DNA of 64,000 bases from NCBI GenBank assembly GCA_036874045.1, contig CM072342.1, forward strand, positions 6,656,501 to 6,720,500, given 5' to 3'. Under the pieces are notes generated by a model. The model was not told where the DNA came from and did no database searches. It was given only the letters and a program-made list of their open reading frames with translations. Origin of the DNA: Cymodocea nodosa (Eukaryota; Streptophyta; Magnoliopsida; Alismatales; Cymodoceaceae). Below, in pieces: positions 11,210 through 23,715 of this stretch; position 1 is the first letter of the stretch, and each line of letters begins with the position of its first letter. The position numbers and the translations under genes were made by a program.

Positions 11210-14200
11210 ACTAGATTATGAAGACCATGTATCACATTCTATGTATCAAATTCCTTATATACTCTCATCATCCATGAGATATATATTTTTTCTTTTGATC
11301 CTTGAGAATCTATACTCCAAGAACATAAGTGCTTCCCATTTTTACCTAAAGTTCCTTTTTCATTGTATTCAATAAACCAATAACATTTCTAGTAAGTAAA
11401 ATAACATCTACATATAAAGATAATATTATAAACTTCCTTTCACTCTTCGTGATTTTTATACAATTATTTAACTTGTTCGAAACAAATCTTATCTTGATAA
11501 TCATATCATAAAATTTAAGATACCATTGTCTAGAAGATTATTTTAAAGTATATATTAACTTATTTAATTTACATACTATTTTCATATCTTTTTATCTAAA
11601 AACCTTAAGGTTAACACATATATATATCTTTCTACAAATCTTCATTTAAAAGTGTAGCATGTACACCTATTTGATGTAATTCTAAATTAAATATATTACA
11701 ATAACCAATATCATCATTATTGATGCAAACTTGGCTATCAAGGATTAAGTTTTCCAAAAGCCAATTTCTAGTTTTTGTGTATAACCTTTAGTAACTAATT
11801 GGATCTTGTATTTATTAATAGATTTATTACTTTTCAACTTTTTCTTAATATTCATTTGCATTTCATAGCATTCTTATCTATACATAAATCACATAATTCC
11901 TAAAATTTATTCCTTTCATCATTTATAGCATCAAGTCATAAATCTTTTTGATGTGATTCAATCATATCTTTATGTGTCATGGGTTCCATATGATTTTCTT
12001 TTTTCCTACCAATTAATAAACATAAAGATTTACAAGAACACAAATGATAATTATCCATCCATGAAGGTTGATATTTTATTCTTTTGTTGCTATCATGAGC
12101 TTATTGTTATTTATTTTCATTTTTAGGTTTATTTTCATCTTCCATGATAAGCTAAACGTATTGATCATTATCCACAATTTTCAAACGTTCATTTACATTT
12201 TCCATATTAGGTTGATGTTTTCTTTCATTTTTAGGGTCTAATTCTAGGATATCATTGAAATAGTTAACATCTATTGCTAGTAGATGTTCTTTATTATTAC
12301 ATTGGTCCTCTTCTTCTAATTTTTAAGAAAAATAACAACTCTATATTTAATGATTCTCTTTTCCTTTTAAAAAAATTTATATCTAAAGGAATTTTTACAA
12401 TATCCTATAAATCTACATTTTAAAAGTTCTAATGTTTAACTTATCCTTAAGTTGTCTAGAAATAAGAATGAGTTATAAAATCTCATTTCTTTAAATGATT
12501 TAAATTAAATTTTCTTTTGGTCCACAATTTATAAGTTGTATTTATGATAGATTGGGTAAGTATTTTATTGAATATATAATTTATTGTCAACAAAGCTTTT
12601 CTCTAAAATTCTTTGGAGAGACATAAATTTGAAAATATACATTTAACAGAACTCATTAAAATTCTATTTTTCTTTTCATCACACCATTTTGTTATAACAT
12701 ATAAGGCACTATATTATACATTTTAATTTCATACTCTTCACAAAAATACTTAAATTCTTTTGAATTATAATATTCATCATTCTCTATCTACTCTTAACAC
12801 CTCAATGATCCTTCTAAGTTATTTTTCAACTTTCATTTTATATCTCTTAAAAGAGGTTATACCTTTGTTTTATGAGATATTAAATATAGGAATATCTAAA
12901 AAAAATCATTTATAAATGTCACAAAATTCCTTATGTTTGTATATTTTATATTAAATGGATTACATACATCAAAATAAATAAATTCTAATAATTCATTCAA
13001 TCTATGCCCTTTCCCAAATGGTGTTTTACCTATTTTTCTAACTAAGCAATATTGACATTGATTTAATTTTAATTTTTTAATATTATGCAAAAGATTTAAT
13101 TTTATCATATGTTCTATTTTATATTTACTAATATATCTTAATCTAAAATACTATAAATTACATTCAAATAAATGATACAAGAAATAATCAAAAACAATAT
13201 CAATATTATTTATTTTATTGTCAGTTACAAAAATATAAAATAGATCATGTTTAGGTATTAAAAAATCATATTAAAAACCTTTTTATCTTCTTCTATAGAT
13301 ATACATTTCTTATAAAAACGTATTTGTAAACCATTTTTCATAAGAGCAATAATAGAAATTAAATTATGTTTTATGCTAAGTACATAAATACATTCTTCAA
13401 AACCATAATGTTGTCTCTAAGATCTAGATGATATATGTTAATGTATTCTACATCTAGATAGGTATTATTACCTATATAAATGAGTTGTTTACCATGTTTG
13501 AATTCTACCAAAGAATCCAACTCTTTTTTTGTTTTTGTAATATGTTAGGTTACTTTAGAATTGATTTACCAATCATTAGAGGCAAACATTACAATGTTGT
13601 TACATTCCACCACTTCAATGAAAACTCTTTTATGGGTCGATCCTTGTTTCAAGGTCATACATTTATTTCCATTTTTATTTAGACAATTTCTATGAAAATG
13701 GCCAAATTGACCATATTTATAATAAGATACTTGTTGCTTCCTTCCTTCGACCTGATTTGGCTTGTAATGCACCCTATTTGGTCCATTCTTTCTTTTTTGA
13801 CTTTTATCATTCTTTGTCTTGTGAAATGTTACATTTATCTCTTCTAGTTTTAATTCATGCTTCTTTTAGCTAGTCATGACCTCTTGTTCAATTTTGAATC
13901 TAATTGGTAATTGAAAAAATTGAAGTAAGGTAGACCTAAAAGATATGGCTACAATATAAAAACTAGTTTGTAAACTATTATTAATAGTTATCACTTGTAA
14001 TTTTTCCAAAATCAGAATTTGTGTAATAGATAAGTCCTTAATCATGACAATTGTATTATGAACATGTTCTTTGACACTTTGCCTTTCTACATTTTGTAAA
14101 AATTATACATTTGAATGAGAAATTAAGTATTAATTTTTGTGATTTTATCATACTTTTCTTTTAAAACATTTCACAATTTGTGTGAAGTATCACATATTTC

Positions 14201-14500
14201 AAAGGAATTTATTAAGCTATTATCTATAAAACATGAACATAAAACTTTGCTTTTGTTTATCATTAGATTTTCATTTTTCTAATTTTTAAATTTTTACCTT
14301 AGCAGCATTATTGTCAATCTTCGAAGGAACAACTTCAATAACATATTTTGGATTAAAATAGATAAGTATATAACTAATTTTTCTTTACCACATCTCACAG
14401 TTTCTCCATCAATTTCTCAATCTTTGCCAACTTAGTAGTAATTAGCTTAACCATGTTTCAAATCTATGGTAAAAATGCATTTCTATTCAAAATTTGAATA
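11210..14500 (-). pseudogene. Ty1/copia relic 2: gag, integrase, part of RT
   Basis: On the minus strand, 13772-13566 carries a degenerate CCHC zinc knuckle (YYKYGQFGHFHRNC, first two Cys lost). Further on, 13050-12890 encodes an integrase start (CQYCLVRKIGKTPFGKGHR, then FDVCNP and FITFIND-like words) matching the copia GAG-pre-integrase/integrase border. Sequence at 11560-11380 encodes an RT stretch ending in a degenerate LYVDVILL in place of YVDD. Gag precursor sequence extends to about 14480. RNase H is missing relative to relic 1. Multiple stops and frameshifts show it is dead. Confidence 0.75.
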
Positions 14501-14692
14501 ATAAATTTTTAAGCCTACTTTAATTTTCAACAAATAAATTACCAATTTAAAGAAAATGAAACTTAGAAATATGCACCTGATTTCATAAAACATACAAATA
14601 TTCAATTTAATTTAATTTTCCTCTTAAGCAAATAGCAATTTAAATAACATGACAATGTCAATAGCAAATTCAACAATTTATTATTATTATTA

Positions 14693-14706
14693 GAGCATGA
14701 TATCAA
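14693..14706 (-). other. Degenerate copia primer-binding site candidate
   Basis: The minus strand reads TGATATCATGCTC, similar to the TGGTATCAGAGC primer-binding site (initiator Met-tRNA) of plant copia elements. It lies just upstream of the gag remains of relic 2, where a primer site is expected. Confidence 0.35.
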
Positions 14707-14709
14707 AAA

Positions 14710-15890
14710 CAATAATATGCTAGAATAACAAATTTTTCTATCATAATACATGCATGTAGTCTAAATTTGATTCAAAATAACAAGTAGTAAATCAAAATCC
14801 TATCATCATCATCATCATCATCATTATTTTACCTTGGATGCTAACAAATAAACCCTAACCTCCACCAACAATGACTGGACATGTATGGAGTGGAGGTCGC
14901 GATAGGCAATGGTGTCTGGCTTGTAGGATTCTACACGCAAGCGAAAGAGTTGGTGTAGAGACGATGCGCACGAAGTATACGATGTACTGAAATAGTTGTT
15001 GAATTGTACAAGTTCAGTGACTAACACAGATCTATCGATAGATAGGCTGATGTAGTGGAAGTCCTCGGGAGTTGTAGTACGCTTGAAGTCACTCGAAGGT
15101 TGGTGACAACAGCACTGGAATCCACTAGCATATTGTCGTTGTACCTACGAGAAGGAAGATTAGCCAGAATCCACCAGAGAAATACGATGGAATCCACCGT
15201 CGAAGGATAGATACCTGGTTGATAGGAAAATGTTTGATGTCCCTTCTCGATAAGAGCCCGAAGATAAATAAGGATTAAGGGACGGTTCTAGCTCGATTGT
15301 TATTGAAGTCTAATTAAGGTGGGGCGATGCACAAGGGACCCCTTTCATGCATAGGTGTGTTCGACGCGCCTTCTTTATTGCTTCCCATGCTATGTAGATC
15401 GTTGTCATAATGTGCAGCCTCTTCATATTCTCTGCTACGTGGATGTCCTTCATCATGGACAGTGGCAGATTGGACTGAATGTTAGTGAGTGACCGTAGGC
15501 GTGAACAACAAGAGCAAAGACGAGCAGAAGAGTTATGAATGGTAGACGACAGACTGAAGGAGGGGTTCTTTATCTACATGTAAAACTCTCGTCTAATGGA
15601 GTGGAAGGGTGGGCTGATGTGGTAGAGAAGCAATCAGACGAGGTAGGGTTTCACGAAGGGATGGAGGGGCAGATGCGCATGGGGATGGTGAGCGTGCACA
15701 TGGCGATTTGGGGGGGCTCCAGCGATGCATGCAGCAAACGAGAGTTTTCTAATTTTTTCGTCAATTAGCACAAAACTCATACTATTCCTTCTTACAATAG
15801 GAGCCTTCAATATCACTACCCATCGGCTCCCCACATGTAATGTTCAAACGTTACATTTCTTTTATATATATATATATATTACTTAGTATC
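14710..15890 (-). mobile_element. Possible 5' LTR of copia relic 2
   Basis: The segment lies on the 5' side of relic 2 in minus orientation and is richer in GC than the relic. Its far end (15735-15860) repeats at 9540-9690. It also contains a (CAT)n tract (14805-14825) and a (TA)n tract at 15866-15882. LTR status is inference; full-length similarity to the left side could not be seen. Confidence 0.3.
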
Positions 15891-18209
15891 TTACAATATC
15901 AAATTTAATTTCAATATATTATTTGTGTGATTTACAAAAGAAGTAGTAGTCAATGTGATTCACAATGTCGACCAACTAGTCCCAATCTAAATGCATGCTA
16001 ACCTTGGAACTCTCTATCTAACAAAGCACTTCTCCTCAGCACATGTTAACTGTCACACCTTGAAATATTATAAACTAATAATTACCATAATATAAGAAAA
16101 GACATGTCAAAAACCTCTTCTTAATGTTGCAAAGTTAAGATACTTATAATAAGTTTAACGATAATAACTACAATTAACACACAAAAAATCTTTATCTCAT
16201 AACCATATATAAGGTTTATCCATTACATCATCATACCAATGTTTACATCATCTCTTAAATATTTACACTTTTTTAAAAGAAAACTAATTACACTGCCCAC
16301 AATCTCCACTTGAAGTAGAGAATCTACCATGTCTTGTACGCCCATGTGCCTAGCACAGCTCAAGCTTAAGGATCCAAAAGATCAACCAATAATATTGTGA
16401 ACTATAGCTTAGTAAGTATTTAACTATTCATCCAAAAAGAAATGCTATGTCATTTCACCTAATGTAGGCAATAGTAGTGCTAGTAAAAATCAATGATGAT
16501 ATGCCACAATATAGAAAACTAATTTTGTAACGATAATTACAATTTATGACTCTTAACTACATTTAATCCTCTATAGCACAAGTCTAAGAGTCAACCGATC
16601 CATTCCTAGAGATTGCACATTATCTTGTGATAAGACCCAAGAGTCAACTTATCATCTTAAGTTCAGATTTAACCTTATAACTGACTCAAGTACATCTTTG
16701 AGTGCATATGTTGAAAAGTTTGAATTCCTTAAAAAATTAGTATATGACAGAATATTCGAAAAGTTAAAAATCAAAAGAATAGATTGTGTACTGTCGGTAT
16801 ATCTTTGAGGACATGATATTAATATTCAAATTTTTATAATGACAATACCTATTTCTTAATTGATAAGCATAGAGTGTATTATAGACATCACACTATATTT
16901 ATTTCATTATAAATGAAGTAAGCCTTCGTTGGTCTTATATACAACGAATGCTACTTGTTTTTGACAATGTATATTTTTCAAAGGCCTCAGAAAAGATAAA
17001 GAAAATAATACAAGTCATTTCATCCACATGGAACAGTTACTGTAAACTAGAAAGATGCTTGTTCTACTAGAGTAGCAGTGGTTTGTTTTATCAATGGTCT
17101 TGTTTTGAAACGATGATCAGAAGAGTTGAAATTAATGTGAAGAAAAGAATATAAAAACCAATTAGCATATACCATAGCACTTGTGAGCATATATTGAGCA
17201 AAGGAACCAGAAGATGATTCAACCATTTAGATAGGATCGAACAATTTGTGAAATTGATGAATCTATGATTCCCTTTTTTCTTCAAACAACATTAAAATTC
17301 AACAAAGTTATTTTCAACAGTTCTTGAGATTTGATAGAAACCAAATAAATAAAAGTGTGAATGTGGGAAAAAAAGGTTGAACTTACTCCAGATACACTGA
17401 TCAAGTTCTTAGAAGAAATGGAGGAGCCAAACAATCGAGCTGCACTCTGAAAATCCAAAATATGTATGCTATTAGTATCAACAATTTAACAAAGAAATCA
17501 AGAAACAGATAGAAGTAAAAAGCATGCAAGTCAGTAAGAAAGCAAACTTTAAACAAGTAAGTTATAGTACGTCGGAAGATCACCTTGAGAAATGGAGCTT
17601 AAAGTTGAAAAGGCCTATAGAAGAAATTCAATGATTTAGTTAAATTCCGTTAATCATCCTTAAATGTCTTGCCTATCGAAATTCAGCCGCTTCCCTTTCT
17701 TATGGTTGAATTCCATTAGATACTATAACCATTCATCACTGGTTGAACTTGAACCACATCTAAAATGATTTTAGATTACGTTTGATCAATTGCTTTTAGT
17801 TGATTTTACTCTAAATTTCTCCTGGAACTTGTTTCAGATGTTATTCTTCTTTTTAGGAATCTGTACTAAATTGGAATCTATCAAAATCATAAAAGGAATT
17901 AACTATAACATTATTTCTTATAAAATGTAGAGAAAAAGTGCTTATTAGAAACTTTAAATTCATACCTTATTTGTCAAATGCAAATCTAGGTGTGATCTAT
18001 GCAACCACAAGGTCGAGGAAATGAATAGAAAGGAAATCCTGAAATGTTGATTGAATCCTCAGTTTTAAGTTGTAGTAAGTTAAAATTCTAAATTTCCTTC
18101 AATATGACTTTTTTCGCACCAACAGTTACTCAACTTTTTCTCTAATAAAGAGTGAGAAGATTTATCTTATCTAATGTTCAAAGTTATCGTTAATTTGAGA
18201 AGTGTTTGT
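15891..18209. other. Intergenic, no gene recognised
   Basis: A TGTCACACC word at about 16050, followed near 16390 by AACTATAGCTTAGTAAGTA, resembles words seen in plant LTR retrotransposons, but no partner LTR or coding domain was found. Short frames near 17091-17583 show no known motif. Confidence 0.3.
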
Positions 18210-18219
18210 ACGAATTATC

Positions 18220-18370
18220 TGATTAACGATAGATGCTTTGCTTAACTGTTCAGTCGACGATAAATACTTTACCTAACTATTCAATCAACGGTAGATACTT
18301 AAGTTAATTATCCAGTCAATAATGAATACTCTGCTTAACCGTCCAATGGCAGTAGGCATTTCACCTAATT
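18220..18370. repeat. 31-bp tandem repeat, about five copies, upstream of the hydrolase
   Basis: The block CAGTCGACGATAAATACTTT or a variant starts at 18251, 18282, 18313 and 18344, exactly 31 bases apart, with a fifth copy at about 18220. Copies are diverged. The array ends about 375 bases before the hydrolase ATG and could lie in its promoter. Confidence 0.8.
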
Positions 18371-18745
18371 ATAACACCTCTTGGAAAGTTTCGGTGGATT
18401 ATTCCTTTTATAATGAAAATTTTTTATATTTATAAAAATTTAAATTTTAATAAAAACTACAAAATATCACGACAAATAGAAGCGGAAACCATGTGACAAT
18501 GCACAACATGATAACGTAAAGCCGATTCGACTTTTACTTATTTATTTATTTATTTTTGCTTTTTCACAACAGCCGACCCGACCTTTATCGACATCAAGAA
18601 ACGGGGAATTCCAATTTGTCGAACGACCTCCCGCTCCTGGCGATCGTGGCGGGGAGGTCTTTCGAAAGCACAGCCCAGATCCGCACCTCCGCCGGCCTCA
18701 CGTTTCTGATTTCAGGCGCGCCACCCAACCCTTTGCCTCCAGAGG

Positions 18746-19390
18746 ATGCCGGCCGGATGTTTCTGCTTGCCTACCACCTTGAGCTTCACGGCCGCGCGGG
18801 ACCTGTTCTTCCGCTACAGCTTCATCTCCGCCGGCCTCCGCTCCACCACCGTCTACCTCGACTACGCGACCACCCTCCACTTCTGGATCCCCAGGTCCAC
18901 CGACCCAGCAAAGCCCTCCCTCCTCCTCATCCACGGTTTCGGCGCCAATGCCACATGGCAGTGGAACGACCACCTCCGCCTCCTCCTCTCCAGGTTCAAC
19001 GTCTACGTCCCTGACCTCCTCTTCTTCGGGGAGTCCCGCACAGCCCATCCGGAGAGGACGGACGCGTTCCAGGCGGAGTGCGTGGCGGGGGCAATGGGAA
19101 TGCTGGGGGTGGAGAGGATGAGCTTGGTCGGGGTCAGCTACGGTGGCTTTGTTGGGTTTCGGATGGCGGAGATGTTTCCCGAGAGGGTGGAGAAGGTCGT
19201 CCTGTGCTGCGCCGGGGTTTGTATGGAGGAGAGGGATCTTAAGGAAGGCTTGTTTGTGGTTGGTGACATCGAGGAGGCTGCTGGGATTTTGCTGCCGCAG
19301 ACTCCCGACAAGCTCCGGGAGGTCATGAGGCTGTCCCTTGTCAAGCTGCCGAGGATCTTGCCGACGTGCATTCTCACGGATTATATCAAT
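18746..19390 (+). CDS. Hydrolase exon 1
   Basis: It encodes residues 1-215, including the oxyanion loop and the catalytic Ser131. The exon ends AAT before donor GTGAGT at 19391, in phase 0. Confidence 0.9.
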
Positions 19391-22354
19391 GTGAGTGTTT
19401 TTTCTTCGCGTTCTTCTCTGGAAATTTTAACTCTAAGCTAAATTTTAGGAAATCGGTTGATGTTTTTCGAGATCATTATTAGATGATTTGGCTGATGAAT
19501 ACTGCGCTATGTCATTAGGAAATCGACTAATCAGTATGACTTGAATTATTACTAGAAAACATAATGGCTGTTTGCTTACGATTATTTAGATATAGCATAT
19601 AAAAATATCTAATATTTTCGAAAAAAACAGGATCTAGCTTTTTTCTTTAGTATTTTAAACTCAAATCAGAATGTTTTTATGCTTGATTCAGCTTTTTGAA
19701 GAATGCTAATGTATGTTCATATGTTGGAGTAGATAATTTTTACAATACACTCCCATGGTCAATGCACCACTTATACAATAACAATAATTTGAGACATAAT
19801 CTCATTATGCAGGATTGACACATGAATCCTTTTGGCCCAAGTATTTCTATCTATTGTTGAATTTTCTATTAAATTACATAACTTGAAATTTTTTCTTACA
19901 ATTACTAAGTATTTTTAGACTTGCATCTGCTTCTTTTAATTTCTTATGCACTAATTAATTCTCCATTCCTAATTAATGCGTTCCTTGGTCGCCTATGATC
20001 AAATCACCTAAGTTGATTTTCTCTTATCTTCAGTAGGTGCAACTCCTATTTTATTTCTAATAAAATCATTTTTTAGTTCATCCTTTATAATATTACCATT
20101 CATAAATCTAAGTATACATATCTTAACAATACTAATTTTTTGTATATGATCATGCTTTACAGTCCAATGTTTTGAGTCATAAAGTATAGTTGAGTGTATG
20201 AGAATTTCATAGAATTTTCCTTTTAATTTTAAGGGTATCTTTCTATCACATAATACTCAAAAAAATTTCTCCACTTCATCCATCTTACTTTAATCTTATG
20301 ATAACATCCTTTGTAATTTCACCATTGCTACTTATTATAGATTTTAGGTATTTGAAAGTTGTGCTTTTATGAATCTCATAACCATCCAAGTATATATCTT
20401 TATTATCATTCTTATTATCTTTGAACCTACATTCCACGTATCTAGCTTTTGACCCACTCAATTTAAATCCTTTAGACTTTAAAGTGTTTCTCTATATTTC
20501 TAATTTAAAATTAATTCTTATTACTTTTATCAACAAAAATATTCATCAGCAGATAGCATATATCAAGCTATTTCTTTTTGAATTTTCTTAGTTATGTCAT
20601 TCATAACCAAGATAAAAAGATAAGGACTTAAGGAAGACATTTGGTGTAAATCTATATCCATAGGAAATTTTTTAGCTTCTCTTTCATACATATCCGAATA
20701 TACTATTGATAGTTTTTCTCTAATATTATATACCCCCAAAAGAAATTCTATAGTTTTGTGTTATTCATTATTTTTTTAATATTTTTTATTTATATTTTCA
20801 TTTATGATGCCTCACCACCACTAGAGAAGTTCCTAAATGTCTCATGTCTTGTCGTAATGTGATGGAACTAGATTTATGGTTAAAGATTTAAAATTGAATT
20901 GTACAAAACAATTTCTTAGGATTCATGGAAGACACTGAGCCCTCCATTTAATCTTGAAGATGTGAATACTGCCAAGAGTTTTGCATAAGGCATCAAAATC
21001 TATGACCCGCTTCAGACCTTTATTCCTCATGGTAATATCCAGGTGTTTGGGTACCAGTACCTATAGTGTTGACTACATAATACTCAAGAGGATAATCACC
21101 TAATCTACCGGTACAGAGAATGGGATCAGGCTCAGCCTCAAATACAATTCAATTGTTCTACTGCTAAATCTCAATTTGTGGAAAGCCTTTGATGCCTTAC
21201 GAAAAAATTTATATGTATATGGGTATAGCTTATCCATTCATTTATGATTGCTTTTTTTCATGGTCATCATCAAGATTATATATTTACATTTTTAATTTCA
21301 CTTATCGTGTCTCTGTGATAGTCAGTTGCATTCACATCTCCTGTAGTAATGTATGCACACCTATGTCATTTTTGTTATTTCCACAATTCATCATTGCGTC
21401 ATTCAGCATTATGCACAACATTATCCCACTATACAAGCCACCAATATGCATTTTACTACTTTGTGATACCATTAATTTTCTTCATAATAACATGGCTTTC
21501 ATAGTATTGATATTGCCTTTATTACACCACTTAGCGTTATATTACCTTTTTTGCTTAGTACTCTATTAGGAAGCCAAATTTTACTTAGCGTTATGCCTTA
21601 GCTAGATCATTGATGTGATGTTGGTCATACTGTTTAGGTTGGTTTTGTGTCAACTAAAAGAATAAATATTTTAGACAGCATCATTTAGATATGGAATTCC
21701 AAGATGATCATTACATTCTATCATCTTCTTTTGGGACAACCGTAACTAGTCTTGGCTTGACCAACGGAAAACATAATTGGCAGGTGATGTGCACAGACTA
21801 TTTGGAAGAAAAAACAGAGTTGTTACGTGGCTTGATAAAGGACAGGACACTTTCTGATCTTCCCAAAATTTCCCAGGTAAATTAATATTACTCCTGGGAT
21901 AAAGCTAATAGTGTTATTCCTGGCATCCAGAAAGATGGCCAATGAAAGGCCAGGTATCTGATGTTTTCAATCATCATAAACAAAATTCTGTTTGCATTAT
22001 TTTCTTCAGAGCAGCACTTTATTCCTTTTTATCATTAAACCATTTTTTGTCATTTTGCAGCCAACATTAATAATATGGGGAGAACAAGATAAGATATTCC
22101 CTTTGGAACTAGGACACAGATTGAACAGGTACATATGAATTGTTGTGTATTATTGTTATGATTAAATTCCATAGAATGTATTTAAACTTTTGAACATTTA
22201 CAGGCATTTGGAAGGAAATTCTCAACTCGTGGTCATCAAGAATGCTGGGCATGCTGTGAATCTTGAAAAATACAAGGAGTTCTGCAAGTATATAAAGGCA
22301 TTCCTTACTGAGTCCTCTACAAATTTTTCAAGCAACAAGAAGGTAATTAATTAG
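18746..22354 (+). CDS. Alpha/beta hydrolase family protein, 4 exons, 318 aa
   Basis: Joined exons are 18746-19390, 21784-21876, 22061-22128 and 22204-22354, each with GT/AG borders and consistent phase. The oxyanion-loop motif HGFGAN is at residues 63-68, the nucleophile elbow GVSYGG has Ser131, the acid is Asp256 in WGEQD, and the base is His285 in NAGHAVN, so the Ser-Asp-His triad is complete. The layout and the words LRS, VYVPDLLFFG and LPQTP match the plant family of serine hydrolases often annotated as esterases or lipases; the substrate is unknown. No clear signal peptide is seen, so a cytosolic enzyme is likely. Exon 1 is GC-rich while later exons are AT-rich, a monocot pattern. ATG 18746 is the first in frame and gives the expected N-terminus. 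The 3' end could instead splice at 22343 to 23568. Confidence 0.9.
20040..20750 (-). pseudogene. LINE (non-LTR retrotransposon) RT relic in hydrolase intron 1
   Basis: Read on the minus strand, the order of recognisable words is that of the 3' half of a plant LINE reverse transcriptase: LHQMSSLSPYLFILVMNDIT (about 20650-20590), a degenerate SADE where the FADD active site is expected (about 20540), GFKLSGSKARYVECRF (20480-20420), YLDGYEIHKSTTFKYLKSII (20400-20340), and LKIKRKI near 20235. Stops and frameshifts interrupt it. It lies antisense to the host gene. Intron sequence on either side (19391-20039 and 20751-21783) shows no other recognisable feature. Confidence 0.75.
21784..21876 (+). 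CDS. Hydrolase exon 2
   Basis: It encodes 31 residues (216-246) of the lid region, starting VMCTDYLEE. The acceptor is TTGGCAG at 21783 and the donor is GTAAAT at 21877, both in phase 0. Confidence 0.85.
22061..22128 (+). CDS. Hydrolase exon 3
   Basis: It carries the catalytic acid Asp256 in PTLIIWGEQDKIFP. The acceptor follows a T-rich tract ending TTTTGCAG at 22060. The donor GTACAT at 22129 splits an Arg codon. Confidence 0.88.
22204..22354 (+). CDS. Hydrolase exon 4 and stop
   Basis: It carries the catalytic base His285. The frame reads through GTAATT at 22343 and stops at TAG 22352-22354. GTAATTA could also serve as a donor in phase 0. Confidence 0.75.
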
Positions 22355-23567
22355 ACAATTCTATACAGAAATACATGACAATTGGTAATGAAGCTAAACA
22401 AATGGAATCACTGTGAATAATGTCAGCATTTTGTGGTTAATATGATATTATATACTTTGGAATGATATTACATGTGCCTTTGTCCTGGGAAAAGAATATT
22501 GATGGTAAAAATAATATGTAACAACTAGCATTTAATCTGGGAGTAAATTTATTGTCAATACAGGCAGATTTTTTGCTCTCAGCTTATTTTACAATTATAT
22601 TTTTAAATATATGCCTTCTTTGGTGATGACACAGTAGCATCATAAATGTGATACAAAGGATTACCCTTCGTGCATAAACCATTCTTTAGGAATTCTCGTC
22701 CTATCTATAAAATTTAATCTTGTTACATTTGCTTGCAGGATATTATGCAAAAAAAATTGCTTTCAGGATCTATATCCAAAAAAACTAATTCTTGGATCTC
22801 TGTCGATTTTCATAGAGATTAAAGTTTCAAAACTAGAGAAATTTTCATAAAAGTGGCCATTTATGCCTTTAATTTCTATTGTGAAATGTGAAGCCTTGAC
22901 AACATGGTATTAAACACGAAAACAGGGGACAATCTATGATAATGGTACCCCAGGGGAATGAGAGATCTTGGTGAACATAATAAGCTATCAATCTTGTTAG
23001 TAATTGCATGGATGCCCACATAAATATTCAAACATATAGTTGTGGAATTTGCAATTGTAAATAAACCACTGTAGCTATTTATAGGCAGTTTTAACTGATG
23101 AAACCACTGTTTCACTTGATTTTCACAATGATGACAACTACGTTGTTGGAAGCTATATTTTTATGACTCTTTTTATTGAGAGGAATGGAAAAGAGCTTTC
23201 CTAACTTTCTGTAATAAAGTGAAATCCTTATTACCTAGTAATGAATAGTAATCTCCCCAATATGATCCCCATGAATATAATTGCATGTTTTATGACAATT
23301 ATTTAGTGTGTTAAAGTCTTTGTATATTGGCAACAGATAAAGAAATTTTGCGCTTGACTGTATCACATATGGCAGGATAAGATGAAAGTGAAATAAATAC
23401 TGTTTTGACGTGATGCCTCAAGACAGCCATAACAAAGCAATCGTCTGTTTAATAATTTTTCACTTCAAGTTCAATAACAATTAAAATTAGAGTATTGTGC
23501 TAAATAAATTATAGCAGGAATCAAGTACTGCAAATTAACTAAGTTTTATCTTGCTGTTGTGAAACAG
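22355..23567. other. 3' untranslated or intronic sequence of the hydrolase
   Basis: No separate gene is recognised. A plant-type AATAAA at 23213-23218 could serve as a polyadenylation signal if the mRNA ends after exon 4. Confidence 0.35.
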
Positions 23568-23715
23568 TATTCCACTGTGGCATCTTCATATACCTATAAA
23601 TTCAAGGAGTGGCTGAAGTCATTGCCGATCGGCAAACATTTTATCTTGCAAGTACGACGATCTTGTCGCCCCATGCAAGAAGATTTGGATTCTAATCCTT
23701 TAGTGGAAACTTGAG
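23568..23715 (+). other. Possible alternative 3' exon of the hydrolase
   Basis: A GAAACAG acceptor after a T-rich tract precedes an open stretch of 48 codons ending in TGA at 23713-23715. It is in phase with a donor at 22343. It would replace the last three residues with a tail starting YSTVASSYTYKFKEWLK. No homology was recognised, so it may be untranslated. Confidence 0.3.

Noticed and set aside
18220..18370. Regular 31-bp repeats as a CRISPR-like array
   Set aside because: Units are directly adjacent with no spacers, and the context is a plant genome.
18556..19048. Long frames overlapping hydrolase exon 1 on both strands
   Set aside because: GC-rich coding DNA has few stops in other frames; only the 18746 frame has the hydrolase motifs.
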